A stretch of 64,000 bases of DNA from Albidovulum denitrificans (GCF_002973535.1 NZ_PVEP01000002.1:310001-374000); one strand, 5' to 3'; shown: positions 8,971 through 17,720, counted from the first letter of the stretch. A program made the numbers and translations. Notes: generated by a model not told the origin, from the sequence alone.

Positions 8971-9266
8971 CAAATCCCCCCTTTGCGGCATCGAATTGAA
9001 CGAGTGTTAAATTCGAACTGTTTCAGGAGTTTTGCAAGATCGGCTGTCAGGGATATGCGCGGACGGCACGGCTGATTCGTGCCATTCTGTCAGGAAAACG
9101 ATGAAAGACCCGGCAACAATCGTGAACTTGGAAACCCAAGGTTGAACGGAGCGAAACGCGCCCCGCACCCCCGGCAACCTGCGGGTGAATATGGCGAGAC
9201 GGTGTTGGAAGGGCTCAAATATGGCGGTATTGTGGCGTCGGTGGCTTTAATTCTTGGGTGTTTCTG

Positions 9267-9902
9267 ATGACTATGAAGTTTTCGATCAAGGCTTTTGCCT
9301 TGTCCGCGGCGTTCGCCGTATCGGCCATTGTGGGTGGGACCGCGGCGCAGGCGGCGTCCTGCCAGTTTGGCGATCAGTCGCAATTCTGGCTTCAGGCTGA
9401 TGTCTGGACCTCGACCGCCTGTGTCAGCCAGATTGCTGGCAATGACAGTGACACGTCGGCGGGCAACAATATCGTCAACGTGAATACGGTCGGCGGGACC
9501 GGCCTGTTCGGGACGAATAGCTGGACGCTCGATTCCCGCTATGACGCCAATGGCTCTTACGGGCCGAGCGGCATCCTTTCGATCAGCAATGTCAGCACCG
9601 ACATGCTGATGGGCGACTGGGCGGTGTCAAGCTGGTCCGGCGTCACCTCGGCGATGCTGGTCCTGAAGGCCGGGAATGGCTTTGCGTCCTACCTGCTTGA
9701 TCTGACGGCGGGGACGATCGGCCAGTGGACAACCTTCGCGCTGACCAACAACGGCAGTCAAACGCCGGGCATCTCGCATATCTCGCTTTACACGACCTCC
9801 TCGACGCCGCCGGCGCCGGTTCCGGTTCCGGCTGCGGGCCTTCTTCTGATGGGCGCGCTTGGTGTGCTGACGGTCGCGCGGCGCCGCCGCAAGATGATGT
9901 GA
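9267..9902 (+). CDS. VPxPA-CTERM (PEP-CTERM-like) sorted surface protein
   Basis: About 211 residues with a signal peptide (KAFALSAAFAVSAIVGGTAAQA) and a C-terminal sorting signal: PVPVPAAGLLLMGALGVL followed by ARRRRK. VPVPA fits the VPLPA-CTERM variant of PEP-CTERM found in Rhodobacterales and handled by an exosortase/archaeosortase-type enzyme, encoded outside this window. The body is Gly/Ser/Thr/Asn-rich with two cysteines, fitting a secreted surface or biofilm-matrix protein. The start is uncertain: GTG 9258, ATG 9267 and ATG 9273 are all in frame and none has a strong ribosome site. A strong terminator follows. Confidence 0.85.
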   Translation: MTMKFSIKAFALSAAFAVSAIVGGTAAQAASCQFGDQSQFWLQADVWTSTACVSQIAGNDSDTSAGNNIVNVNTVGGTGLFGTNSWTLDSRYDANGSYGPSGILSISNVSTDMLMGDWAVSSWSGVTSAMLVLKAGNGFASYLLDLTAGTIGQWTTFALTNNGSQTPGISHISLYTTSSTPPAPVPVPAAGLLLMGALGVLTVARRRRKMM

Positions 9903-9935
9903 CATCCGCAAGCCACATCGCGAACGCATGAGAGA

Positions 9936-9958
9936 AGAGGGGGCGACCCCTCTTTTTT
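9936..9958 (+). terminator. Intrinsic terminator of the VPxPA-CTERM gene
   Basis: Stem AGAGGGG / CCCCTCT with a GCGA tetraloop followed by a run of six T, 33 bp after the stop codon. Confidence 0.85.
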
Positions 9959-9974
9959 CGTTTCGGGGCGGGCA

Positions 9975-11099
9975 TCACAGATCGGCGTGGTATTCCTCGA
10001 TCAGGCTTTGCACCACCGCCCGCATCGCCGCGTCATGGCCGCCACCCTCGACCGCGCTGGCATAGACCGCGCGCTGACGATCCGCGCTGGTCCCGCTCGT
10101 GATTACCCCGCGCAGGCCCTCGATCTCGGCCATGCAGCCCAGCGCCTCGGCATCCTCGGCCACTAGCGCGATCATCTCCTCAAGCAGCTGCGCGAAGTCG
10201 ACGACCGCCAGCTTGCCGAAGTCGATCAGCCCGCCGCCGGTCCCGTAGCGCTGCGCGCGCCAGCGGTTTTCGCCAATCAGGAAGTTGTCATAAAGCCGCC
10301 AGCGCTGGTTGCCCCGTTGCAGCCGCCAGAGCATCCGCGTCAGGCATTGCGTCATCGCCGCCAGCGACAGCGCCATCTCAAGCCGGGGGGAGACGTCGCA
10401 GATCCGGCTTTCGATGGTCGGGAAGCGGGCCGAGGGGCGCAGGTCCCACCAGATCTTCGACGAATCCTCGATCAGCTTCATGCTGACCAGCGCGCCCACC
10501 GCCCGCTCATAGGCGCCCCAGCTGTCGAATTTCGGCGGCAGGCCGGTGCGGGGCAGGTTGTCAAAGACCGTGAGGCGATAGCTGGCAAGCCCGGTATCCT
10601 CGCCCTGCCAGAAGGGTGACGACGCCGACATCGCCAGAAGATGCGGCAGGAAGTAGGAGAGCTGGTTCACAAGGTCGATGCGCATATCCTCGGACGGGAT
10701 GCCGACATGGACATGCATCCCGCAGATCAGCATCCGCCGCGCCACCCCGCCCAGATCGCGGCGCAGGTCGTTGTAACGCTCCTTGTCGGTGTGGTGCTGG
10801 TCCTTCCAGTCCGCGAACGGGTGGCAGGAGACGGCGATCGGGATCAGGCCGAAGCGCGCGGCGTTGCGCGACACGCAGGCGCGCAGGCGGCGCAGATCGT
10901 CGCGCGCCTCGGCCACGTCCTTGCAGACGCGGGTGCCGACCTCGATCTGGCATTGCAGGAATTCGGGGCTGACCTGGCCCTCCATCTCGGCCTTGCAATG
11001 CTCCACCAGGTCGCCCGGAGCGGTGGCAAGCGCCAGCGTCTCGCGGTCGACCAGCAGGTATTCTTCCTCGACCCCGATGGTGAAATCCGGCGCGGCCAT
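9975..11099 (-). CDS. YbdK-type carboxylate-amine ligase (GCS2 family)
   Basis: 374 residues from ATG 11099, which follows a GGGGGG tract; the longer upstream reading frame has no family similarity. The N-terminus [13 protein letters not shown] is the hallmark of the YbdK/EgtA-like glutamate-cysteine ligase 2 family. HVHVGI and the region [19 protein letters not shown] carry the expected ATP/metal-binding acidic residues. Such proteins form an ATP-dependent amide bond between a carboxylate and an amine; E. coli YbdK has only weak glutamate-cysteine ligase activity, so the physiological substrate here is unknown. Cytoplasmic. Divergent from the FGE-like gene. Confidence 0.88.
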   Translation of the reverse strand: MAAPDFTIGVEEEYLLVDRETLALATAPGDLVEHCKAEMEGQVSPEFLQCQIEVGTRVCKDVAEARDDLRRLRACVSRNAARFGLIPIAVSCHPFADWKDQHHTDKERYNDLRRDLGGVARRMLICGMHVHVGIPSEDMRIDLVNQLSYFLPHLLAMSASSPFWQGEDTGLASYRLTVFDNLPRTGLPPKFDSWGAYERAVGALVSMKLIEDSSKIWWDLRPSARFPTIESRICDVSPRLEMALSLAAMTQCLTRMLWRLQRGNQRWRLYDNFLIGENRWRAQRYGTGGGLIDFGKLAVVDFAQLLEEMIALVAEDAEALGCMAEIEGLRGVITSGTSADRQRAVYASAVEGGGHDAAMRAVVQSLIEEYHADL

Positions 11100-11272
11100 C
11101 GTATCCCCCCGTTTTTTGGTCAAGTTGAGCAAAGAGGGGCGTGTTGGGCAAGCGCGCAGCGACCTTGCGGGCAAAACGCCGCAGGTGGGGGCAGCGCGAC
11201 CCGCAACCGTGGATTGCGTCCCGCGAGGCTGGCCGTTAGTCTCGCGACAACTTTGACAAGCAATATGGTTGT

Positions 11273-12292
11273 GTGGTGCGCAGGCGTTTTTCAGCAGGTC
11301 TTTTGCTTTGCGGTTTCCTTCCCCTCGGCGTCGCGGCGCAAGAGCCACCGTCCTACCGGCTTGCGGACGGTCGCCCGGTCACGACGCTTGAGGCGTTCCA
11401 GGACTGCGATCTCTGTCCCGAGATGATTGTCATGCCGACCGGGTCTTTCATGATGGGCGCGATACCCGGCGAGTCGCGCAATCCATTCGATATCACAGGC
11501 CCCGTTGATCAAAAGGGAAAGGTTCCGCGGGTGCGGGCCCCCGACGAGATCAACATCATTCCTAACGAGCATCCCCGCCATCACGTTGACATGGACATCC
11601 GCTATGCCATCGCCAGAAACGAAACCACGCATGCTGAGTGGATGGCCTGCGTTGACGATGGCGGCTGTACCCATGTGCCCGACCATCGGGTCCTGATGCC
11701 GGGCGGATACAAGCCGCTGGGGCCTGATCATCCGGTGATCAACGTTTCTTATCTCGATACGCTGGAATATGTGGCCTGGCTCAATCTGAAGGCCGGTGAA
11801 GACGTATACCGCCTGCCGACGGAAGCGGAATGGGAATACGCGGCCCGCGCCGGAACCGAGACCCCGTTTGCGCAAGGCGAAGACCTGACAGCGGATCAGG
11901 CGAATTTCTCACGCAGGTCAACAGAACATGTGCTGAGTCGAGGAAAGCGCCCTGGTGTTTCGCTGCCGGAGCTTGTCAACCGATATAGTCCGGTTCCTGT
12001 CCAAGATCTCGACGCGGCGAATGGATGGGGCGTCCGACACATGTCGGGAAACGTCTATGAACTGACTCTGTCGTGCTGGTCGGACGAGCATTTGGGCCTG
12101 TCGAGTGACAGCGCCTATTTGGCCAACGGAGACATGAGCCGCTCCTGTCGGCGCGTTGCCAAGGGTGGAGCGTTTACGACGGCGATGGATGGCCTCCGTC
12201 CTGCAGCGCGTGTGCGACCGACTGAGGACTATAGACGGGACTTCCTGGGATTCCGCGTGGTGCGGGAACTCGGCGCGGTGGTCGCGGAATAG
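11273..12292 (+). CDS. Exported formylglycine-generating-enzyme (SUMF1)-like protein
   Basis: 339 residues starting at one of two tandem GTG codons (11273 or 11276), with weak ribosome-site support. A signal peptide ([21 protein letters not shown]) is followed by an FGE-sulfatase domain: [62 protein letters not shown] and a C-terminal [17 protein letters not shown]. In catalytic FGEs the last motif is usually RGGSW/F and the copper-binding cysteines are strict; here RGGS is changed to KGGA, so catalysis is doubtful. Many family members are non-catalytic periplasmic proteins. Codon use is less GC-rich than in its neighbours, which hints at acquisition. No sulfatase gene is adjacent. Confidence 0.8.
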   Translation: MVRRRFSAGLLLCGFLPLGVAAQEPPSYRLADGRPVTTLEAFQDCDLCPEMIVMPTGSFMMGAIPGESRNPFDITGPVDQKGKVPRVRAPDEINIIPNEHPRHHVDMDIRYAIARNETTHAEWMACVDDGGCTHVPDHRVLMPGGYKPLGPDHPVINVSYLDTLEYVAWLNLKAGEDVYRLPTEAEWEYAARAGTETPFAQGEDLTADQANFSRRSTEHVLSRGKRPGVSLPELVNRYSPVPVQDLDAANGWGVRHMSGNVYELTLSCWSDEHLGLSSDSAYLANGDMSRSCRRVAKGGAFTTAMDGLRPAARVRPTEDYRRDFLGFRVVRELGAVVAE

Positions 12293-12337
12293 GTCCCCCC
12301 CTCGCGCCGTCTGCCCCTGCCGTCGGCGAACCCACTG

Positions 12338-12371
12338 AAAAAAGGGCCGGAGGCGGTTTCACCCCCGGCCC
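12338..12371 (-). terminator. Intrinsic terminator downstream of mmsA
   Basis: Read leftward: stem GGGCCGG / CCGGCCC with a 14-nt loop followed by TTTTTT. It lies 57 bp after the mmsA stop codon and 46 bp after the stop of the convergent FGE-like gene. Confidence 0.8.
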
Positions 12372-12427
12372 ATGTGATCGCGGGATCGTCCGGGGGGCGG
12401 ATGACACCGCCCGCCTGAACGCGCCCC

Positions 12428-13927
12428 TCAGTCCATCGCCTTGAACGCGAACTCCCCGCCTTCCTTGATGCCGGAAAACCAGCGCGCCGTGACGGTCTTG
12501 GTCTTGGTGTAGAACTTGAAGGCGTCGGGGCCGTATTGGTTGAGATCGCCAAAGGCCGATTTCTTCCAGCCACCGAAGGAGAAATAGGACAGCGGCACCG
12601 GGATCGGGAAGTTGATGCCGACCATGCCGACATTCACCCGGTTCGCGAAGTCGCGCGCCGTGTCGCCATCGGCGGTGAAGATCGAGGTGCCGTTGCCATA
12701 GGGGTTGTCCATGGTCAGCTTCAGCGCCTCCTCGTAAGACCCGGCGCGGACCTGGCTGAGGACGGGGCCGAAGATTTCCTCCTTGTAGATGTCCATCTCC
12801 GGCGTGACCCGGTCGAAGAGCGAGGGGCCGACGAAATAGCCGTTCTCATAGCCCTGAAGCTTGAACCCGCGCCCGTCGACGACAAGCTCCGCCCCCTGCT
12901 TGACGCCCGACTCGATCAGGCCGCGGATGCGCTGTTCGGCCTGGCTGGTGATGACGGGGCCATAGTCCACGTCCTCGCCCGCCGTATAGGGGCCGACCTT
13001 CAGCTTTTCGATCCGCGGGACCAGCCGTTCGATCAGCGCGTCGGCGGTTTTCTCGCCCACCGGCACCGCGACCGAGATCGCCATGCAGCGTTCGCCCGCC
13101 GCGCCGAAGCCCGCACCGACCAGCGCGTCGGCGGCCTTGTCCATGTCGGCATCCGGCATGATGATCATGTGGTTCTTCGCGCCGCCAAAGCACTGCGCGC
13201 GCTTGCCGTTCGAACAGGCGCGGCCGTAGATATATTGCGCGATCGGGGTCGATCCGACGAAGCCGACGGCCTGCACCGTGTCGTTGTCAAGGATCGCGTC
13301 CACCGCTTCCTTGTCGCCGTTCACGACCTGAAGCACACCGTCCGGCAGCCCGGCCTCTTGCAGCAGTTCGGCCAGCCGCAGCGCGGTCGAAGGGCAGCGC
13401 TCGGACGGTTTCAGGACCATCGCGTTGCCGGAGGCGAGCGCCGGCCCCATCTTCCAGAGCGGGATCATGGCGGGGAAGTTGAAGGGCGTGATGCCCGCGA
13501 CGACGCCCAGCGGCTGGCGCATCGCGTAAAGGTCGATGCCGGGGCCGCCGTCGTTCATGTACTCGCCCTTGAGCATGTGGGGCGCGCCCATGCAGACCTC
13601 GATCACCTCAAGGCCGCGCTGCACGTCGCCGCGCCCGTCGGGCAGGGTCTTGCCATGTTCGCGGCTGACCAGTTCGGCCAGCTCGTCCATGTGTTCGTTG
13701 ATGAGGGCGGCGAATTTCATCATCACCCGCGCCCGACGTTGCGGGTTGGTCGCGCCCCAGGCAGGCTGGGCCTTGGCGGCCTCGGCCACGGCGGCGTCAA
13801 GCTCGGCCACGGTGGCCAGCGGGACCTTCGCCTGCACCTCGCCCGTGGCCGGGTTCATCACGTCCGAGAAGCGGCCCGACGTGCCTTTGACGTGCTTGCC
13901 GTTGATCCAATGCGTCAGTTCGTTCAT
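12428..13927 (-). CDS. mmsA: Methylmalonate-semialdehyde dehydrogenase (CoA-acylating)
   Basis: 499 residues from ATG 13927 with a strong GGGAGG site. Aldehyde dehydrogenase fold: cofactor segment ITPFNFPAMIPLWK, Rossmann region AVGFVGSTPIAQYIY, and the catalytic cysteine in GAAGERCMAISVAVPVG (about residue 280). The motif CFGGAKNHMIIMPDADMD is specific for MmsA, which uses NAD+ and CoA to convert methylmalonate semialdehyde to propionyl-CoA in valine (and thymine) catabolism. The divergently transcribed LysR gene 103 bp away and a shared dyad between them suggest direct control. It is the final step after MmsB but is not contiguous with the rest of the pathway. Confidence 0.97.
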   Translation of the reverse strand: MNELTHWINGKHVKGTSGRFSDVMNPATGEVQAKVPLATVAELDAAVAEAAKAQPAWGATNPQRRARVMMKFAALINEHMDELAELVSREHGKTLPDGRGDVQRGLEVIEVCMGAPHMLKGEYMNDGGPGIDLYAMRQPLGVVAGITPFNFPAMIPLWKMGPALASGNAMVLKPSERCPSTALRLAELLQEAGLPDGVLQVVNGDKEAVDAILDNDTVQAVGFVGSTPIAQYIYGRACSNGKRAQCFGGAKNHMIIMPDADMDKAADALVGAGFGAAGERCMAISVAVPVGEKTADALIERLVPRIEKLKVGPYTAGEDVDYGPVITSQAEQRIRGLIESGVKQGAELVVDGRGFKLQGYENGYFVGPSLFDRVTPEMDIYKEEIFGPVLSQVRAGSYEEALKLTMDNPYGNGTSIFTADGDTARDFANRVNVGMVGINFPIPVPLSYFSFGGWKKSAFGDLNQYGPDAFKFYTKTKTVTARWFSGIKEGGEFAFKAMD

Positions 13928-13964
13928 GGAAAACCTCCCTGGGAATGTTCCCTGCCATCCTAGT

Positions 13965-14022
13965 CTTGCAGAGTTGCATTCAAAAGGGGCAGTATCCCAA
14001 AAGGGTTTTGCATTTCTGCAAG
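13965..14022. promoter_or_regulatory. Dyad in the mmsA-lysR divergent promoter region
   Basis: CTTGCAGAGTTGCA (13965-13978) and TGCATTTCTGCAAG (14009-14022) are inverted copies matching at 12 of 14 positions, separated by 30 bp. The arms start 38 bp upstream of mmsA and end 8 bp before the lysR start, covering its ribosome site. This layout fits binding by a LysR-type regulator with autorepression and control of mmsA. Confidence 0.6.
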
Positions 14023-14030
14023 GGGTCGGG

Positions 14031-14921
14031 ATGGCCGACTGGGACGATCTGAAAGTGTTTCTGGCCGTGGCGCGCAGCGAAAGCCTGTCGGGCGCGGGCA
14101 AGGCGCTGCGGCTTGATCCGGCGACGGTGGGGCGGCGGATTTCAAAGCTGGAAGACGCCATGGCGGCGCGTCTTTTTGCCCGCTCGCCGCAGGGCTACGC
14201 GCTGACCGAAGAGGGCGGGCGGCTTCTGACCCATGCGGTGCGCGTCGAACAGGCCGTCGCCGAGGCGATGGAAGAGGTGAAGGGCGAAGGGGGGCTGACC
14301 GGGCAGGTCAGAATCGGGGCGCCGGACGGGGCGGCAAACTATCTGCTGCCGCAGGTGGTTGCCCGCATATGCGACGACAATCCGGGGCTGGAGGTGCAGA
14401 TTGTTGCGCTGCCCCGCGTGTTCAACCTGTCCAAACGCGAGGCCGACATGGCCATCGCCGTCAGCCGGCCCGAGGCCGGGCGCCTGACCGTGCAGAAGAT
14501 CGCCGACTATCGGCTAAGCCTTGCCGCCGCTCAGGACTACCTCGACCGGCACCCGCCGATCCGCACGCTGGCCGACCTGCGCGGGCATCGGATGATCGGC
14601 TATATCCCCGACCTGATCTTCGACAAGGAACTTGATTATCTGGCCGAAGCGGGGGTCGAGACGGTCGCGCTCGCCTCGAACTCTGTCTCGGTCCAGTTCA
14701 ACTGGGTGCGCACCGGGGCCGGGCTGGCCATCGTCCACGATTTCGCGCTGCCCTCGGCGCCGGGCGTCGTGCGCATCCTGCCGGGCAAGCTTTCCCTGAC
14801 GCGCAGCTTCTACCTGATCCGCCATGCCGACGACCGGCGCGTCGAACGCCTGAACCGTTTCGCCGCCCTTCTGGCCGAGGCGGTCGGGCAGGAAGTGCAT
14901 CATCTGGAAACGCTGGCTTGA
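14031..14921 (+). CDS. LysR-family regulator, divergent from mmsA
   Basis: 296 residues from ATG 14031 (AGGGGTCGGG site). The N-terminal winged helix-turn-helix is WDDLKVFLAVARSESLSGAGKALRLDPATVGRRISKLE (in parts), followed by a linker helix and a periplasmic-binding-protein-like effector domain ending about residue 290. Serine/leucine-rich HTH with ATVGRRI places it among CrgA-like LysR proteins. Divergence from mmsA and the dyad between the two genes suggest that it regulates methylmalonate-semialdehyde dehydrogenase, perhaps with a valine-pathway intermediate as effector; the effector is a guess. Confidence 0.9.
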   Translation: MADWDDLKVFLAVARSESLSGAGKALRLDPATVGRRISKLEDAMAARLFARSPQGYALTEEGGRLLTHAVRVEQAVAEAMEEVKGEGGLTGQVRIGAPDGAANYLLPQVVARICDDNPGLEVQIVALPRVFNLSKREADMAIAVSRPEAGRLTVQKIADYRLSLAAAQDYLDRHPPIRTLADLRGHRMIGYIPDLIFDKELDYLAEAGVETVALASNSVSVQFNWVRTGAGLAIVHDFALPSAPGVVRILPGKLSLTRSFYLIRHADDRRVERLNRFAALLAEAVGQEVHHLETLA

Positions 14922-14975
14922 CAGACGGGCAGGGAGCGGCAACGCTGAAAACACCCTGAATGTCGGGAGGTTACC

Positions 14976-15410
14976 ATGCAGGTTCACCAGATTCTCCGTT
15001 CCAAGCCCAAGGCAAGCGTCATTACCGTCGCGCCGGGCGCCACCGTGGCCGAGGCCGCGCGCCTTCTGGCGGAAAGGCGGATCGGGGCGGTCGTGGTGTC
15101 CCGCGACGGCGAGACGCCGGACGGCATCCTGTCGGAACGCGACATCGTTCGCGACCTTGGCCGTCGCGGCGAAAGCTGCCTGTCGGAAAAGATCGAATCC
15201 CTGATGACGCGGAACCTGATTTCCTGCGCGCCGGGCGACAGCACCGATGTGGTGCTGGAAAAGATGACCGCCGGGCGTTTCCGCCACATGCCGGTGATGG
15301 ACGATGGCAAGATGGTCGGCATCATCTCCATCGGTGACGTGGTGGCGGCCCATATCTCGGAACTGGCGATGGAGAAGGATGCGCTGGCCGGGATGATCAT
15401 GGGCAACTGA
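14976..15410 (+). CDS. Tandem CBS-domain protein
   Basis: 144 residues consisting of two CBS motifs (a Bateman module): ITVAPGATVAEAARLLAERRIGAVVV and ISCAPGDSTDVVLEKMTAGRFRHMPVM (cited in parts), each followed by a GILSERDIVRDL or VGIISIGDVV tail. Such stand-alone modules bind adenosine nucleotides and regulate partner proteins. The start has GGGAGG 6 bp upstream. It lies 81 bp before coaD on the same strand, so possibly co-transcribed; its partner is not apparent. Confidence 0.9.
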   Translation: MQVHQILRSKPKASVITVAPGATVAEAARLLAERRIGAVVVSRDGETPDGILSERDIVRDLGRRGESCLSEKIESLMTRNLISCAPGDSTDVVLEKMTAGRFRHMPVMDDGKMVGIISIGDVVAAHISELAMEKDALAGMIMGN

Positions 15411-15491
15411 TCCGCGTCATTCTGCACTTGCATTCTGCGGCGCAATATTGTTGCGTGCCCGTGACTTCGGACCTGAAAGGGGAGCCAGGCC

Positions 15492-15983
15492 ATGCGCATC
15501 GGACTTTATCCGGGGACCTTCGACCCGGTCACGCTTGGCCATACCGACATCATCCAGCGCGCGCTGGCGCTGGTCGACCGACTGGTGATCGGCGTCGCCA
15601 TCAACCGCGACAAGGGGCCGCTTTTCACGCTGGAGGAACGGGTGGCGATGCTGCAATCGGAATGCGCCGCGATCACCGCCCGTTGCGGCGGTGAGATCGT
15701 CGTCCACCCGTTCGAAAACCTGCTGATCGACTGCGCCCGCGATGTCGGTGCCGGGGTCATCATCCGCGGCCTGCGCGCCGTGGCCGATTTCGAATACGAA
15801 TTCCAGATGGTCGGCATGAACCGCGCGCTCGACGCCTCGATCGAGACGGTGTTCCTGATGGCCGATGCGCGGCGCCAGGCGATCGCCTCGAAGCTGGTCA
15901 AGGAAATCGCCCGGCTGGGCGGGGACGTCGGCAAGTTTGTACCACCCAGCGTCAAGGCGGCGTTGGACGAAAAGCTTCGTTAG
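15492..15983 (+). CDS. coaD: Phosphopantetheine adenylyltransferase
   Basis: 163 residues, standard CoaD. The nucleotidyltransferase motif is GTFDPVTLGHTDII (T/HxGH class), followed by PFENLLIDCARDVGAGVIIRGLR and the C-terminal IASKLVKEIARLGGDVGKFVPP. Transfers AMP from ATP to 4'-phosphopantetheine to give dephospho-CoA, the penultimate step of coenzyme A synthesis. Good GGGGAG ribosome site. The stop overlaps the convergent lipoprotein gene by 4 bp. Confidence 0.97.
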   Translation: MRIGLYPGTFDPVTLGHTDIIQRALALVDRLVIGVAINRDKGPLFTLEERVAMLQSECAAITARCGGEIVVHPFENLLIDCARDVGAGVIIRGLRAVADFEYEFQMVGMNRALDASIETVFLMADARRQAIASKLVKEIARLGGDVGKFVPPSVKAALDEKLR

Positions 15984-16339
15984 GCGGAGCACATGAACTG
16001 CATCACCTGATTTTCAGCCGGAAAGGTCCTGCGCTGGATCATGGTGCCAGTTTGTATGTTCTCAGTTATCATGCGCCGGTTCGATGATTGCACATCGAGA
16101 ATGGTCACGTTGCCCTTGCCGCAGCGGTTCGCGGCGCTGACCTCGCAGCTGCCATGCAGCGGGATGGTTCCTGTGTTGAACAGCCCCTTCCGACCAGCCG
16201 TCGAAAGGTCCACGGTGCAACTTGTCTTATAGACGGCCTTCCCATCGCGGCTGCCGATCTGTTCGCCGTCACCGTATATGGCGCCGATGCACCCTGCGAG
16301 GGAGCCTGAGACCAGAAGCGGAAAAGCAATTCTTTTCAT
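15980..16339 (-). CDS. Putative lipoprotein, unknown function
   Basis: 119 residues with a lipobox: signal FPLLVSGSLAGC, modified cysteine about residue 17. The mature part has four further cysteines (SCTVDL, GSCEVS, NRCGKG, FMCSA) that could form two disulfides, and a motif YKTSCTVDLSTAGRKGLFNTG. I do not recognise the family. Base composition is lower in GC than the neighbours. Membrane-anchored location in the periplasm or outer membrane is inferred. Confidence 0.7.
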   Translation of the reverse strand: MKRIAFPLLVSGSLAGCIGAIYGDGEQIGSRDGKAVYKTSCTVDLSTAGRKGLFNTGTIPLHGSCEVSAANRCGKGNVTILDVQSSNRRMITENIQTGTMIQRRTFPAENQVMQFMCSA

Positions 16340-16401
16340 GATGTTCTATCCTGATCTTAATAATTTACTGCCGGGTAGCGCATCAGTTCATCCGAGACAA
16401 T

Positions 16402-16430
16402 AAAAAAAGGACCCTGGTCGGGTCCTTTTT
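16402..16430 (-). terminator. Bidirectional-type intrinsic terminator downstream of gap
   Basis: Perfect stem AAAAAGGACCC (16404-16414) / GGGTCCTTTTT (16420-16430) with a TGGTC loop and a seven-T run in the leftward direction. It lies 22 bp after the stop codon of the first gap gene. Confidence 0.9.
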
Positions 16431-16452
16431 CCGTGCCGGTCTGGGGGGCGCC

Positions 16453-17454
16453 TCAGATCAACTTGCCCATCGCCACGGCGGTATCCGCCATGCGGTTGGA
16501 AAAGCCCCATTCGTTGTCATACCAGCTCAGCACCGACACGAAGGTGCCGTCCATGACCTTGGTCTGATCCATGTGGAAGACCGAGGAATGCGGGTCATGG
16601 TTGAAGTCGGATGAAACATTCTTGAACAGCGTATAGCCAAGGATGCCCTTCAGCGGCCCGTCGGCGGCGGCCTTGATGGCGGCGTTGACCTCTTCCACAC
16701 TGGTTTCGCGCTTGGCGATGAATTTCAGGTCCACGACCGAGACATTCGGCGTCGGCACCCGGATCGCGAAGCCGTCCAGCTTGCCCTTCAACTCCGGCAG
16801 CACGAGGCCCACCGCCTTCGCCGCCCCGGTCGAGGTCGGGATCATGGACAGCGCCGCCGCGCGGGCGCGGTAAAGATCCTTGTGCATGGTGTCCAGCGTC
16901 GGCTGGTCGCCGGTATAGGAATGGATGGTGGTCATCATCCCCTTCTCGATCCCGATCGCGTCGTTCAGGACCTTGGCGACGGGGGAAAGGCAGTTCGTCG
17001 TGCAAGAGGCGTTGGACACGACGATGTCGTCCTTGGTCAGCGTGTCATGGTTGACGCCGTAGACGATGGTCTTGTCCGCGTCCTGGCCGGGGGCGGAGAT
17101 CAGCACCCGCTTCGACCCGTTTTCCAGATGCGCGGCGCATTTTTCCTTCGAGGTGAAGATGCCGGTGCATTCCATCACGATATCGACATGGCCCCAGGGC
17201 AGGTCGGCGGGATTGCGGATCGCCGTCACCTGCATCGGGCCACGCCCGACGTCGATGGTGTTCTCGGTCGTCGTCACCTCGGCCGGGAAACGGCCATGCA
17301 CACTGTCGAAGCGCAAGAGGTGGGCGTTGGTCTCGACCGGGCCAAGGTCGTTGATCGCCACGACCTCGATATCGGTACGACCGGATTCGATGATCCCGCG
17401 CAGCACGTTGCGGCCGATCCGGCCGAAGCCGTTGATGGCTACCTTCACAGTCAT
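16453..17454 (-). CDS. gap: Glyceraldehyde-3-phosphate dehydrogenase, predicted NAD-type
   Basis: 333 residues. NAD-binding [10 protein letters not shown] at the N-terminus, catalytic [10 protein letters not shown] (Cys about 152), and phosphate-site motif [14 protein letters not shown]. After the second strand the sequence is AINDLGP: Asp36 corresponds to the Asp that contacts the adenosine ribose in NAD-dependent enzymes. Interconverts glyceraldehyde 3-phosphate and 1,3-bisphosphoglycerate. It ends with a strong terminator and has a TGTTGGCGCTAACA operator 41 bp upstream of the start. The paralog next door differs at the cofactor-specifying residues. Confidence 0.96.
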   Translation of the reverse strand: MTVKVAINGFGRIGRNVLRGIIESGRTDIEVVAINDLGPVETNAHLLRFDSVHGRFPAEVTTTENTIDVGRGPMQVTAIRNPADLPWGHVDIVMECTGIFTSKEKCAAHLENGSKRVLISAPGQDADKTIVYGVNHDTLTKDDIVVSNASCTTNCLSPVAKVLNDAIGIEKGMMTTIHSYTGDQPTLDTMHKDLYRARAAALSMIPTSTGAAKAVGLVLPELKGKLDGFAIRVPTPNVSVVDLKFIAKRETSVEEVNAAIKAAADGPLKGILGYTLFKNVSSDFNHDPHSSVFHMDQTKVMDGTFVSVLSWYDNEWGFSNRMADTAVAMGKLI

Positions 17455-17494
17455 GGTATCTCCTTCCCGCTGGGTATCGCCCGCAGGCGGGCGA

Positions 17495-17508
17495 TGTTGG
17501 CGCTAACA
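17495..17508. promoter_or_regulatory. LacI-type (CceR-like) operator upstream of gap
   Basis: TGTTGGCGCTAACA, one mismatch from the palindrome TGTTAGCGCTAACA, embedded in the longer dyad GATGTTgGCGCtAACATC (17493-17510). It centres about 47 bp upstream of the gap start. Closely related sites precede the second gap gene and edd. The shape matches the operator I recall for CceR, the LacI-family regulator of central carbon metabolism in Rhodobacter. Confidence 0.65.
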
Positions 17509-17548
17509 TCGACAAAACGGCCGAAAGGTCAACCGCAGAGTAGCGATC

Positions 17549-17692
17549 CTAGCGCCAGAAGGCGAGATAATCGACGAAGTCGGCGAATTGACGCGCGAGG
17601 AACAGCGCCGCCCCCAGATGAAGGACAAGCGCATCGGCCACGAAGAAGGCCGCGATCAGAAGCACGATCGCAAGGGCGATTCGGTTCGTCAT
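17549..17692 (-). CDS. 47-residue membrane protein between the two gap genes
   Basis: A short frame starting at ATG 17692: TNRIALAIVLLIAAFFVADA, then LVLHLGAALFLARQFADFVDYLAFWR. One strong hydrophobic helix is followed by an amphipathic tail. Its start is 28 bp from the stop of the second gap gene, on the same strand. A GGGGGG stretch lies about 14 bp upstream of the start, which is rather far. It could be part of the gap operon. No function known; a real gene is probable because the helix and the spacing look non-random, but it is short. Confidence 0.55.
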   Translation of the reverse strand: MTNRIALAIVLLIAAFFVADALVLHLGAALFLARQFADFVDYLAFWR

Positions 17693-17720
17693 GGGCGGGG
17701 GCGGGACCCCCCGAAGCTCC

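Noticed and set aside
9033-9038. TGCAAG half site upstream of the acyl-CoA dehydrogenase as a target of the mmsA LysR regulator
   Set aside because: Only one half site without a partner arm; too short to support.
9079-9267. Short open frame upstream of the VPxPA-CTERM gene
   Set aside because: No ribosome site, no hydrophobic or domain pattern; it runs into the next gene in another frame.
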